From Verrucomicrobiota bacterium (GTDB taxonomy: Bacteria > Verrucomicrobiota > Verrucomicrobiia > Limisphaerales > Fontisphaeraceae): a stretch of DNA of 64,000 bases. Shown piece by piece: positions 18,347 to 26,238 of the stretch (position 1 is its first letter; each line of letters begins with the position of its first letter). The notes beneath the pieces are model-generated. The model was not told where the DNA came from, did no database searches, and saw only the letters and a program-made list of their open reading frames with translations. The stretch lies in the NCBI GenBank assembly GCA_037139415.1, contig JBAXGN010000003.1:21255-85254 (forward strand), written 5' to 3'. The translations under genes were made by a program, and so were the position numbers.

Positions 18347-18417
18347 TTGCGTGATATAGGCAAACTTAGCCGGTTGGTTCTGAGGCAGCAGGAGCCGGGT
18401 TGTTGACACGCAACCGG
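18347..18417 (+). promoter_or_regulatory. Possible structured leader RNA with alternative hairpins
   Basis: TTGCGTG (18347-18353) is complementary to CACGCAA (18407-18413), closing a 67-base domain containing GGCAAAC and GAGCCGGGTTG. The 3' strand can instead pair locally: CAACCGG (18411-18417) is complementary to CCGGTTG (18370-18376), and, with a bulge, to CCGGGTTG (18395-18402). Mutually exclusive pairing of one strand is what riboswitches and attenuators show. It lies about 140 bases before the Rrf2 start. I could not match it to a known class. Confidence 0.3.
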
Positions 18418-18494
18418 AGATGAATGAAATTGAACCCATTGAAATAACGATGAATGGAATTAAAAAAACACGGCAAAACAACGACAGATTACAA

Positions 18495-18516
18495 AAAATG
18501 ATGTCATTATCATTTT
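18495..18516. promoter_or_regulatory. Inverted repeat upstream of Rrf2 gene, possible operator
   Basis: AAAATGAT-GTCATT-ATCATTTT is a perfect eight-base inverted repeat with a six-base spacer. It lies 41 bases before the Rrf2 start codon, a suitable place for autoregulation or for a regulator of the cytochrome operon. Confidence 0.4.
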
Positions 18517-18556
18517 TATTGTTGCCGATTAAATATTGTCATGCTATTTCTCGTGT

Positions 18557-19117
18557 ATGCTAAGTTTGTCACAGAGTACCGGCTATGCCATTCATGCCCT
18601 CAGTTGCATGAAGCATGACGGCGTGTGCCTGATCCAGGATATCTCCCGGCGCACAGGCATTCAGAAGCCGTATCTGGCCAAGCTCGTCCACAAACTTTCA
18701 GGCCTGAACCTGATTCTCAGCAAACGCGGTCGCCAGGGCGGAATCATGCTGGCTAGGCCGCTCGATGAAATCACCGTGCTGCAAGTGGTAGAGGCGGTGG
18801 AAGGGCGCGCTTGGATGGGACAGTGCCTGCTGGGATTGCACGCCTGCAACGCGCAGCATATTTGCCCCTCCCACAAATTGTGGACGAAGATGAAAGAGCA
18901 GATTTGCAAGTCGCTGCAAAAAATCACGCTGGCGGATGTGTCGGCGGAGAAGTTACGAAATCAGGGCAACTGCATGCCGGACCGCTGCCAGGCGTCCGGG
19001 CGACGGCGGCCAAGCGGCAGGCCGACGCAAACAAAGGACGCAAATCAAATTTTCGGTGACGGTGACAGACCAACCGACGCCAAAACTGTGGTGCAAGGAG
19101 CAAGGAAGCCCCACTGA
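18557..19117 (+). CDS. Rrf2-family Fe-S transcriptional regulator
   Basis: About 186 residues. The N-terminal winged-helix matches Rrf2 proteins (LSLSQSTGYAIHALSCM, ISRRTGIQKPYLAKLVHKL, the wing KRGRQGG, then ITVLQVVEAVEG). Cys90, Cys97 and Cys103 (C-x6-C-x5-C) occupy the place of the IscR/NsrR cluster ligands, so it probably senses iron-sulphur status, NO or redox state. ATG 18557 fits the conserved family N-terminus; a TTG seven codons upstream is open. The C-terminal ~50 residues are a basic, Pro-rich, probably disordered tail. It is the first gene of the plus-strand cytochrome cluster and its likely regulator. Confidence 0.88.
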   Translation: MLSLSQSTGYAIHALSCMKHDGVCLIQDISRRTGIQKPYLAKLVHKLSGLNLILSKRGRQGGIMLARPLDEITVLQVVEAVEGRAWMGQCLLGLHACNAQHICPSHKLWTKMKEQICKSLQKITLADVSAEKLRNQGNCMPDRCQASGRRRPSGRPTQTKDANQIFGDGDRPTDAKTVVQGARKPH

Positions 19118-19191
19118 AGTAACAATAACATAAGTAAAACGGTAAACAAAGCAAAAAACGACAGTACAACAACCTACAACAAACAAAACCC

Positions 19192-19827
19192 ATGAATGCA
19201 GTAAAATACCTATTCAAACTCGCCGCCGCAGTTGCTATTGTGGCCAGCTCCATATTGGCCACTGCGGTCACTGCCAACGGCGCGACCACCATCAAAGGCA
19301 GCAAACATGATTTGACCCTTCAAACTTGGGGGACCAATCAAATCTGCATCTATTGCCACGCCTCACACAATGCGCTATCCACCTTGGTGCCATTGTGGAA
19401 CCACGGAACCACGGTACAGGCCGCCTATACCCTGTATGGCAACCCGAACGGCACGATGCAGGCGGTAACGGCCCAGCCCTCCGGCACTTCCAAGGCCTGT
19501 TTGAGCTGCCATGACGGAACGGTGGCCAACGACACCTTCGGCGGGGCAACGGGCAGCCACAGCATCTCTGGCCTCTCAAATCTGGGCACCGACCTCAGCA
19601 AAACACATCCCATATCATTCACCTATGACGCCGCGCTAGCCATCGCGGACAAAGCGCTGGTCTCCCCGGCCTCCGCCGCCAAAGTGGACGCGGCAGGCAA
19701 CATTCCGCTCTTCCTCGGAAAAGTGGAGTGCGGTTCCTGCCATGCCGTGCATGATAGCACCTATACTCCCTTCTTGCGGATGAACAACAACGGCAGCGCG
19801 ATGTGTCTGACCTGCCATATTAAGTAA
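19192..19827 (+). CDS. Exported tetrahaem c-type cytochrome
   Basis: A 211-residue protein with signal peptide (VKYLFKLAAAVAIVASSILA) and four CXXCH sites: CIYCH, CLSCH, CGSCH, CLTCH. The order QICIYCHASHN, LWNHG, ACLSCHDGTVA, THPISFTYD, VECGSCHAVHD, MCLTCH is repeated closely by the N-terminal four haems of the 578-residue cytochrome at 24484, so the two share a tetrahaem module. It is probably a periplasmic electron shuttle between the membrane protein at 26239 and the outer-membrane complex. A strong hairpin follows the gene. Confidence 0.9.
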   Translation: MNAVKYLFKLAAAVAIVASSILATAVTANGATTIKGSKHDLTLQTWGTNQICIYCHASHNALSTLVPLWNHGTTVQAAYTLYGNPNGTMQAVTAQPSGTSKACLSCHDGTVANDTFGGATGSHSISGLSNLGTDLSKTHPISFTYDAALAIADKALVSPASAAKVDAAGNIPLFLGKVECGSCHAVHDSTYTPFLRMNNNGSAMCLTCHIK

Positions 19828-19917
19828 ACAGGGACTGCCACGGCTCGTGGCGCACACGCCACCTGAACAACTGACGTCGGCATAGCCGGCGTGCAAAGGA
19901 AAATCAGGGTTTTGCGC

Positions 19918-19948
19918 GGGCATCCTGCCAACTGACGGCAGGATGCCC
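19918..19948 (+). terminator. Strong hairpin, probable terminator or attenuator
   Basis: GGGCATCCTGCC (19918-19929) and GGCAGGATGCCC (19937-19948) form a perfect 12-base-pair stem with a seven-base loop, followed by TTATA. It lies between the tetrahaem cytochrome and the first NHL gene, so it may separate transcription units or set a step in expression. Confidence 0.7.
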
Positions 19949-20001
19949 TTATAATGAAGCAACAAGGGTCCTAAACGAACTGGATATACGGAACGGATAT
20001 T

Positions 20002-21108
20002 ATGCAATCCATTGGTCAGAAGATGAAGCGGTTGCCCTTGCAAGCTGGGTCAATTGGCTGGCTGGTCGGCGCAAGCGCGTGCTTTTGGGTAGCGATCACC
20101 TTGCCCCTCATAGCAGCGGCTCCAAAAGAGGCCGCCGCCGGCGCGAATAAACGATTTATCTTTTATCCCCCCCGCCCTGCCCCGCCGCGCATTCAGTACT
20201 TGTTCAGTTGCGGCAACAACGAAGATTGGGGCGTTCGCCCCAGTACCTTCACGCAATTTTTAGTGGGCAAAGAACCGCCCAAGACATTTCTCAAGCCGTA
20301 CGGCGTGGCCATCCGGGACAATCAAATTTTTGTCGCCGACACCGGCGCCAGAAATATCACGATTCTGGATTTGAACAAAAAGTCCATGCGCTATTTTGCG
20401 CCAAGCGGAGAAGGCCGACTGGGGACCCCCATCAATATTTCGGTGGACGCGGACGGCACCCGCTACATTGCCGACACCGGACGCGGGCAGGTGTTGATTT
20501 TTGGCAAGGACGAATCGTTCCTGGGTGCCATTGGCAACAAAGAGGAGACGCGGCCCACCGATGTGAAAATATTTAAAGACGCGTTGTATGTGGTGGATGT
20601 GAAAAAACGCTGCATCCGGGTTTATGACAAAGCCAGCCACAATTTAACGCGCACCTTTCCGGACCAAGCCAAGGCGGAAATTACGCAATTAATTTCCCCC
20701 ACCAACCTGGCCTTGGATACTCAAGGGCGGTGTTACGTGGCTGACTTGATGGGGAAAGTGCTGTGCTTTGGAGCCGACGGCCAATATTTGCGGGCCATTG
20801 GCAATATCGGAGATTCGCCGGGCGAATTTGTCCGGCCAAAGGGAATGGCGGTGGATCGCGAGGATCGGTTGTATGTGGTGGATGCCGCCAGTCAAGTGGT
20901 GCAAGTTTTTGATTCCGCCGGCCGGTTGTTAATGTATTTTGGTGACGCGATCTTAAACCTTCCGGCGGGCATCGCGATTGACTATGAGCATAACAACCAT
21001 TTCCAAAAATACGTAGCCCCCGACTTCAAGCTGGAATTCCTGATTCTGGTCATCAGCCAAGTGGGTGAAGAAAAACTCAGTGTCTTTGGTTTTGGCCATA
21101 AACTTTGA
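20002..21108 (+). CDS. Exported NHL-repeat beta-propeller protein (first of pair)
   Basis: A 368-residue protein with hydrophobic export segment (IGWLVGASACFWVAITLPLI). Start is ATG 20002, or ATG 20023 seven codons later. After it comes the Pro-rich signature FYPPRPAPPRIQYLFS. Six-blade NHL/beta-propeller repeats follow (YGVAIRDNQIFVADTGARNI, ISVDADGTRYIADTGRGQV, LALDTQGRCYVADLMGK, MAVDREDRLYVVDAASQV). A paralogue with the same pattern (VWPEPPAPPRLAYVQS) lies three genes downstream. It has no haem motif. A periplasmic or surface scaffold that docks the cytochromes and barrel is plausible by context. Confidence 0.8.
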   Translation: MQSIGQKMKRLPLQAGSIGWLVGASACFWVAITLPLIAAAPKEAAAGANKRFIFYPPRPAPPRIQYLFSCGNNEDWGVRPSTFTQFLVGKEPPKTFLKPYGVAIRDNQIFVADTGARNITILDLNKKSMRYFAPSGEGRLGTPINISVDADGTRYIADTGRGQVLIFGKDESFLGAIGNKEETRPTDVKIFKDALYVVDVKKRCIRVYDKASHNLTRTFPDQAKAEITQLISPTNLALDTQGRCYVADLMGKVLCFGADGQYLRAIGNIGDSPGEFVRPKGMAVDREDRLYVVDAASQVVQVFDSAGRLLMYFGDAILNLPAGIAIDYEHNNHFQKYVAPDFKLEFLILVISQVGEEKLSVFGFGHKL

Positions 21109-21371
21109 TCCCGAGCGTGCGCGCCTCACCCCAACATCGTTCCCGTCCAAGAGCAGAAGCACGCCTGTTTTGGTGTTGTCTGGTCGTGGGCATGGGCCTC
21201 GGGCTTTTGCTGGTCAGCGGCTGTGCGACCCAAACGAAACACGCTTGGTTGACGTTTTTCTTTGATGGCGTACCGCCGGTGACAACGAAGGGTGTCAGCG
21301 CCATGCCAGCCACCGTGGTTGGGACCACCAACGCCCCCGTAAACCCTGATGTCAGCAGGGGAATTCAATGA
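21105..21371 (+). CDS. Small lipoprotein with FFFDGVPP motif
   Basis: Up to 88 residues, starting at TTG 21105 overlapping the preceding stop, or at GTG 21117. A hydrophobic segment ends in a lipobox, LLLVSGCATQT, so it is probably lipid-anchored. The short mature part carries KHAWLTFFFDGVPPVTT; similar K-H-x(3-4)-F-F-F-D-G-V-P strings occur, as I recall, in small proteins next to multihaem cytochrome clusters of other phyla. It overlaps the barrel gene by ATGA, suggesting a fixed stoichiometry with the porin. Confidence 0.65.
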   Translation: MIPSVRASPQHRSRPRAEARLFWCCLVVGMGLGLLLVSGCATQTKHAWLTFFFDGVPPVTTKGVSAMPATVVGTTNAPVNPDVSRGIQ

Positions 21372-23380
21372 ACGCCTGGCCGATCAAGAACAGTGCGCCG
21401 GTATGGCTACTCCTGCTGGGACTGGTTGGCGTTGGCAGCCCCCTGATGGCCCAGTATCGGAATGAGGACCAGTCACCACAATTTCAATGGCTGCGCGCCA
21501 AAGTAACCGAGGTGGGGGTAACCTTGGAAGTCGAGAGCGAGAATGAAACCCGGCAAAGTCCTAACTCCGACGTCTCAAAACGCAGCTACACGTACATCGC
21601 CCCCCTGGTCAACCTGGGCATCCAAGGTTCGATCTATCACCCCAACTTGATGGAGTTCAAACTGAGCGGACAGGATGGGGTCAGTTGGCAGCAACAAACG
21701 CTCAACCAGCAGGCGGGACGCAACCAACCCGGCAGCGAATCCGCGTTTCGCTTTTTGCAGCGGTACCATGGTGACTTAAACATTCTCAAAGAAAAGCCGT
21801 TTTCGCTCAATTTTTTCGCGGACAAGGACCATAATTTCCGGCAGTTCGATTTTTTCAATCGCTCCACGGTGGATAGCCAACGGTATGGCGGACGCGCCGG
21901 TTACCAGGAAGGTCCACTGCCCTTCAATCTGGGCGTGACGCATTTGGACGAGCAAGTTTCAGCGACAATTCGTCCGACCACCTTGGATGAAACCACTGCC
22001 TCCTTTGATATTCGCCATGATCGCTCGCGCACCTCCAACACCCGGTTGAGCTACAGCTATGATCAATTTGACCGCCGGGAGTCGGGTGTTCCCGTCCAAC
22101 AAGGCACGTATCACGCGGTGAATCTGCTGGATGATGAGGCGTGGGGCAAGGACGACCGGTACAAATTATCGTCCAGCCTGTTTTACAACAAACTGGAGAA
22201 CCAGATGCTGCCCACGACCAGCCTGCTGATCCAGGAACATGGCATTGCGGAACACACCAAGGAACTGCAGAGCAATTTGGAGTATGGGTTTGATAACAAC
22301 ACGGCGGGAACCACGCAGAGCCAGGGCCAAAACGGCCAGATCGCCTTGCGCCATCAATTATACGAGAGCCTATCCTCGGTCTTGGAAACGCATCTCCACA
22401 CCCTCGACTCTTCCAGTCCGACCGCCAGCACGGAGAATCTGCGGTACGGGGTTGGTCTGAGCGAGTCCTATACGAAACATGTGGGAAGTTGGGGAATTCT
22501 GACTTTGGGCTACAACGGCCGGTATGATATCGAACAACGCCAAAACACCGGAACCATCATTCTGATCGTGGGTGAGCCACACACCATGAAAAAAGGGATC
22601 ATTGTTTATTTAAACCAACCACGCGTCATTAAAGTCATTCGCATCACGGACATGACTGGCAAAGCGTATGTGGAAAATCTCGACTACCGACTCGTCCCGC
22701 ACGGGGATTTGATGCAGATTGATTGGGAGACCCTGCCCGCCACCACGATCAAGGATGGCGATGGCATCCTGGTGGACTATCAAGTCGCCGTCCAACCGTC
22801 GGCCACCTTCACCACGATCGCCAACCAGTTGTACTTCCGCCTGGACATCCTAAAAGGTCTGGTGGGCATCTATGGACGCTGGAATGCGGTCAATAACCAC
22901 GGCGGGCGGGACGTCATTTTGCAGAATATTTCGGACAAAGTCATCGGCACTGATTTTTCCTGGCGCTGGTTCCGGGCCGGGGCGGAATACGAACTCTACG
23001 ATTCCAACCTGGCCCCGTATAATTCCAAACGGCTGTTCGAGGCGTTCAATTTTGAACCCGACGCGAACTCCGTGCTGGGTATTGATCTGGACCAGACGTG
23101 GTTCACATTTACGGATAGCAACCGGCGGCGGGCCAGCTATAGTTTTATCTCGCGCTACAACACCCGCTTTACCACCCATCTTGCCTGGTCGGCGGAGGGC
23201 GGGGTACGCATGGATCGCGGCGTTGGGTTTGACCAAACCATGGTGGTGGCCAAGACCGGCCTCGAATACACCCGCAACCTGCTTTCGTTAAAAATGGGCT
23301 ACGATTACTCGGATCAGGATTACCTGGGTGAATTGCGAACGCGCCACTTCTTTTTCCTGCACATCAAGCGATCCTTCTAA
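21368..23380 (+). CDS. Outer-membrane beta-barrel protein of the cytochrome cluster
   Basis: A 670-residue exported protein (signal peptide ending SPLMAQ). The body alternates polar and aromatic residues in many predicted beta strands (YTYIAPLVNLGIQGSIYHPN, LSYSYDQFDRRE, SFISRYNTRFTTHLAWSAEG) and ends HIKRSF, a C-terminal aromatic as in outer-membrane barrels. A central soluble segment near 395-480 (ITDMTGKAYVENLDYRLVP) resembles a small beta domain. It lies between two NHL proteins and upstream of a multihaem cytochrome, as in porin-cytochrome conduits, so it is the best candidate for the channel holding a cytochrome across the outer membrane. There is no sequence-level match to MtrB that I can name. 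Confidence 0.75.
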   Translation: MNAWPIKNSAPVWLLLLGLVGVGSPLMAQYRNEDQSPQFQWLRAKVTEVGVTLEVESENETRQSPNSDVSKRSYTYIAPLVNLGIQGSIYHPNLMEFKLSGQDGVSWQQQTLNQQAGRNQPGSESAFRFLQRYHGDLNILKEKPFSLNFFADKDHNFRQFDFFNRSTVDSQRYGGRAGYQEGPLPFNLGVTHLDEQVSATIRPTTLDETTASFDIRHDRSRTSNTRLSYSYDQFDRRESGVPVQQGTYHAVNLLDDEAWGKDDRYKLSSSLFYNKLENQMLPTTSLLIQEHGIAEHTKELQSNLEYGFDNNTAGTTQSQGQNGQIALRHQLYESLSSVLETHLHTLDSSSPTASTENLRYGVGLSESYTKHVGSWGILTLGYNGRYDIEQRQNTGTIILIVGEPHTMKKGIIVYLNQPRVIKVIRITDMTGKAYVENLDYRLVPHGDLMQIDWETLPATTIKDGDGILVDYQVAVQPSATFTTIANQLYFRLDILKGLVGIYGRWNAVNNHGGRDVILQNISDKVIGTDFSWRWFRAGAEYELYDSNLAPYNSKRLFEAFNFEPDANSVLGIDLDQTWFTFTDSNRRRASYSFISRYNTRFTTHLAWSAEGGVRMDRGVGFDQTMVVAKTGLEYTRNLLSLKMGYDYSDQDYLGELRTRHFFFLHIKRSF

Positions 23381-24487
23381 ATGCGTTCAATCCTCACATA
23401 TCCATGGTTGAAAAAGCCGGATACGACCCAGGCTGGGGAAAAGCATCTGGTGGGGTGGGATGTAAATACGGTTCCGTATGCCATCCTCACCCTGGCGCTC
23501 AGCACGTTTTTGTTCAGTGGTTGCAGCTTGGTAAAGGCCCCGCACGTTGCGGACAAGCCGGTGTATCGCGTCTGGCCGGAGCCCCCTGCTCCGCCGCGTC
23601 TGGCGTATGTTCAGAGCGTGTATGAACCGGCCGATCTGGGAGTCCGCTGGAACGGCAGGCAACGATTCTCACGCTGGCTGTTTGGCACGGAACCTGGCCA
23701 GGGCAAACTGATCAAACCTTTCGGCGTGGCGTTGGACGAAACGGATAACCTTTGCCTCACGGATACCGGGTCCAGGGTGGTATGCTATTTCGACCGCACC
23801 CGGAAAACCTGGCAGAGCTGGAATAAGATCGGGCGAATCCAATTGGTCTCTCCCGTCGCGGTGGCCAAATATCAAAACCGGTTGTTTGTCGCGGACTCGG
23901 GCTTGGGCAAAGTGCTGGCATTCGACCCGCAGGGAAAATTCCTGTTCGAGTTGAATCATCCACTGGAGCGTCCAGCGGGCCTGGTGATCGCCAATGGCAA
24001 ACTGTATGTGGCGGATGCGGGCGCGCATCAGGTTTTGGCGTTTGATCTGCACGGCAACTTTCTGTCCGCCATGGGCACCCGCGGCACCGGACCCGGCGAA
24101 TTGAATTACCCGACCCACCTGGCAACCGATGGGCAAGGCCGGGTGCTGGTTACCGACTCGATGAACTGCCGGGTGCAAATCTTCGATACCGAGGGACGTT
24201 ATGTGCAAACCATTGGCAGCCAGGGCGACAGTTCGGGCAACCTCAGCCGCCCCAAGGGAGTGGGCGTGGACAGCGACCGCAATGTGTATGTATTGGACGC
24301 CCTGTTCGACAATGTACAAGTATTTGATCAGGAAGGGCGTTTTCTATTAGGGGTGGGTGGCCCCGGGCCGGGGGCGGGAGAGTTTTGGATGCCTGCCGGA
24401 CTGGCGATTGGTCGGGACAACCAGATATTTGTGGCGGATACGTATAACCGCCGGATTCAAATTTTCAAATACCTCCATCAGCCATGA
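23381..24487 (+). CDS. NHL-repeat lipoprotein (second of pair)
   Basis: A 368-residue protein starting at the base after the barrel stop. A hydrophobic segment ends in the lipobox STFLFSGCSLV (Cys near 49), giving a lipid-anchored protein. The signature VWPEPPAPPRLAYVQS precedes NHL repeats (FGVALDETDNLCLTDTGSRV, VVAKYQ-type blades, THLATDGQGRVLVTDSMNCR, VGVDSDRNVYVLDALFDNV, LAIGRDNQIFVADTYNRRI), about six blades in all. It is the same length as the paralogue at 20002. The ATGA overlap with the next gene couples it to the 12-haem cytochrome. Confidence 0.82.
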   Translation: MRSILTYPWLKKPDTTQAGEKHLVGWDVNTVPYAILTLALSTFLFSGCSLVKAPHVADKPVYRVWPEPPAPPRLAYVQSVYEPADLGVRWNGRQRFSRWLFGTEPGQGKLIKPFGVALDETDNLCLTDTGSRVVCYFDRTRKTWQSWNKIGRIQLVSPVAVAKYQNRLFVADSGLGKVLAFDPQGKFLFELNHPLERPAGLVIANGKLYVADAGAHQVLAFDLHGNFLSAMGTRGTGPGELNYPTHLATDGQGRVLVTDSMNCRVQIFDTEGRYVQTIGSQGDSSGNLSRPKGVGVDSDRNVYVLDALFDNVQVFDQEGRFLLGVGGPGPGAGEFWMPAGLAIGRDNQIFVADTYNRRIQIFKYLHQP

Positions 24488-26220
24488 ACGCGAACCCAAT
24501 ATCAGTCCGAATACGCGGCACCGCGCGCAAGCCAAACGGTCCGTTTTGGCGAGGCTGGATTCTCGTAGCGCTGTTGCCATTCGCAAGCGTGGCGGACCCG
24601 ATCGGGCAAGGCATTCGCAGTTCCAAACACAACCTCTCGGCATCCAGTCCGGGCACCGTCAAGTCGGTGACGGAAACCGAAATCTGCATTACCTGCCATA
24701 CCCCGCACACCGTGAAACGACAGGCGCCACTCTGGAACCACCAAGATTCCGGTGCGGTGTACACCCCCTACACTAGCTCGACCAAAAAAGCTACGATCGG
24801 ACAGCCCACCGGCGCATCCAAGCTTTGCCTGAGTTGCCATGACGGTACCATCGCCATGGGCATGGTGCAAAAAACACGTCTCAATAAAAGCGCGCAGCCG
24901 GAGATCCGGACCCTGGCCTCTGGGGCAATCAAAATCGGCCCGGACTTATCCGATGATCATCCGATTTCGTTCACCTACGACTCCGCCCTGGTCATGGCCA
25001 ACGGCCAACTCCGCGATCCAGCCAGCCTGACCGGACCGGTTCACCTGGACGCAAACAAGCAGGTGCAATGCACCTCGTGCCATTCCGCGCACGACAACAA
25101 GAATGGCAAATTCCTGGTACAAAACAACTACGGTTCCACCCTGTGCATGGCCTGCCACAACCTGGCCCGGTGGGACCTATCAGTGCATAAACTTTCCACC
25201 AAAACGTGGAATGGCGTCCCCCCCAACCCCTGGTCGCATACCAAGGAAACGACGGTGCTCGCCAACGGTTGTGAGAATTGCCACCGGCCGCACTCGGCCG
25301 GCACCAAAGCCCGGTTGCTTAATTATCCCGGGGACGAATCCAACTGTTACCCGTGCCATAATGGCAATGTGACGGCGAACAGCATCCAGAAGGAATTCAA
25401 CAAAACCTCGGTCCACCCCATCACGTTCACCACCGGCGTGCATGATCCCATGGAAGATGCGGTGAATGCCACCCGGCATGTCACCTGCGTGGATTGCCAT
25501 AATCCGCACGCGGTCAACGCGCAAACCGCCAAGGCCCCGCTGGTTTCCGGCTCCCTGGCCGGCGTCAAGGGTGTCACTGCCACCGGGGCCCGCATCACCC
25601 CGATCTCCCGTGAATACGAGTTGTGTTTCCGTTGTCACGCAGACAGTCCGGGGCGCGGGGCACCCTCCGTGCAACGCCAATTTCCGCAAACAAACACCCG
25701 GTTGGAATTTGGTTCCGCCAGCGGTTCCTATCACCCGGTGGTCAATCTCGGCAAAAACCCGAATGTCCCCAGCCTGATTTCACCATGGACCACCAGCAGC
25801 CTGATGTATTGCACGGACTGCCACAATAATAACACCGGACCGGGGGCGGGTGGGAATGGGGCCAAAGGGCCGCATGGCTCGACCTATGCGCCGATCCTGG
25901 AACGCCGCCTGGAGTTGACCGATAATCAAATCGAAAACTCCGCCTCATACGCGCTTTGCTACAAATGCCACAGTCGCGCCAGCATCCTAAGTGATCAGAG
26001 CTTCAAAACGCACAATAAACACATCACCACCGCGCGAACCGCTTGTACCACGTGTCACGATTCGCACGGGGTGGCGGCCGCCAACCATTTGATTAACTTC
26101 AACACCTTGTACGTGACCAAATCCTCCGGCGGACGTTTGGAGTTTGTTGACAATGGCACGTATCGCGGAACCTGTTACCTCACCTGCCATGGAAAGGATC
26201 ACAACCCTTTGTCGTACTAG
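24484..26220 (+). CDS. Exported multihaem cytochrome, 11 CXXCH plus one CX3CH
   Basis: A 578-residue protein with export signal (WRGWILVALLPFASVADP). CXXCH sites are CITCH, CLSCH, CTSCH, CMACH, CENCH, CYPCH, CVDCH, CFRCH, CTDCH, CYKCH and CTTCH. The C-terminus ends GTCYLTCHGKDHNPLSY, a CX3CH arrangement that could bind a twelfth haem. The N-terminal ~200 residues repeat the tetrahaem module of the 19192 cytochrome. Given its place behind the barrel and NHL lipoprotein, it is the likely outer-membrane or surface electron carrier of the conduit. Known: CXXCH binds haem c covalently. Inferred: location and partner. Confidence 0.88.
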   Translation: MNANPISVRIRGTARKPNGPFWRGWILVALLPFASVADPIGQGIRSSKHNLSASSPGTVKSVTETEICITCHTPHTVKRQAPLWNHQDSGAVYTPYTSSTKKATIGQPTGASKLCLSCHDGTIAMGMVQKTRLNKSAQPEIRTLASGAIKIGPDLSDDHPISFTYDSALVMANGQLRDPASLTGPVHLDANKQVQCTSCHSAHDNKNGKFLVQNNYGSTLCMACHNLARWDLSVHKLSTKTWNGVPPNPWSHTKETTVLANGCENCHRPHSAGTKARLLNYPGDESNCYPCHNGNVTANSIQKEFNKTSVHPITFTTGVHDPMEDAVNATRHVTCVDCHNPHAVNAQTAKAPLVSGSLAGVKGVTATGARITPISREYELCFRCHADSPGRGAPSVQRQFPQTNTRLEFGSASGSYHPVVNLGKNPNVPSLISPWTTSSLMYCTDCHNNNTGPGAGGNGAKGPHGSTYAPILERRLELTDNQIENSASYALCYKCHSRASILSDQSFKTHNKHITTARTACTTCHDSHGVAAANHLINFNTLYVTKSSGGRLEFVDNGTYRGTCYLTCHGKDHNPLSY

Positions 26221-26238
26221 CGTCGGGGACCGCCTCAC

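Larger units (their letters stand above)
17774..18556. other. Divergent intergenic region between the two cytochrome operons
   Basis: No convincing gene. This 783-base A/T-richer stretch separates the minus-strand 13-haem operon (GGAGG ribosome site at 17780-17785 on the complement) from the plus-strand Rrf2 gene. It should contain the promoters of both. The structured part at 18347-18417 and the inverted repeat at 18495-18516 are listed separately. Short open frames at 17911-18114 and 18162-18344 lack coding character and ribosome sites. Confidence 0.6.

Noticed and set aside
18347..18417. A canonical c-di-GMP-I (GEMM) riboswitch
   Set aside because: The end strings are similar, but the conserved tetraloop helix and the GACGCAAAGCC segment are missing. 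It is kept only as an unclassified structured region.
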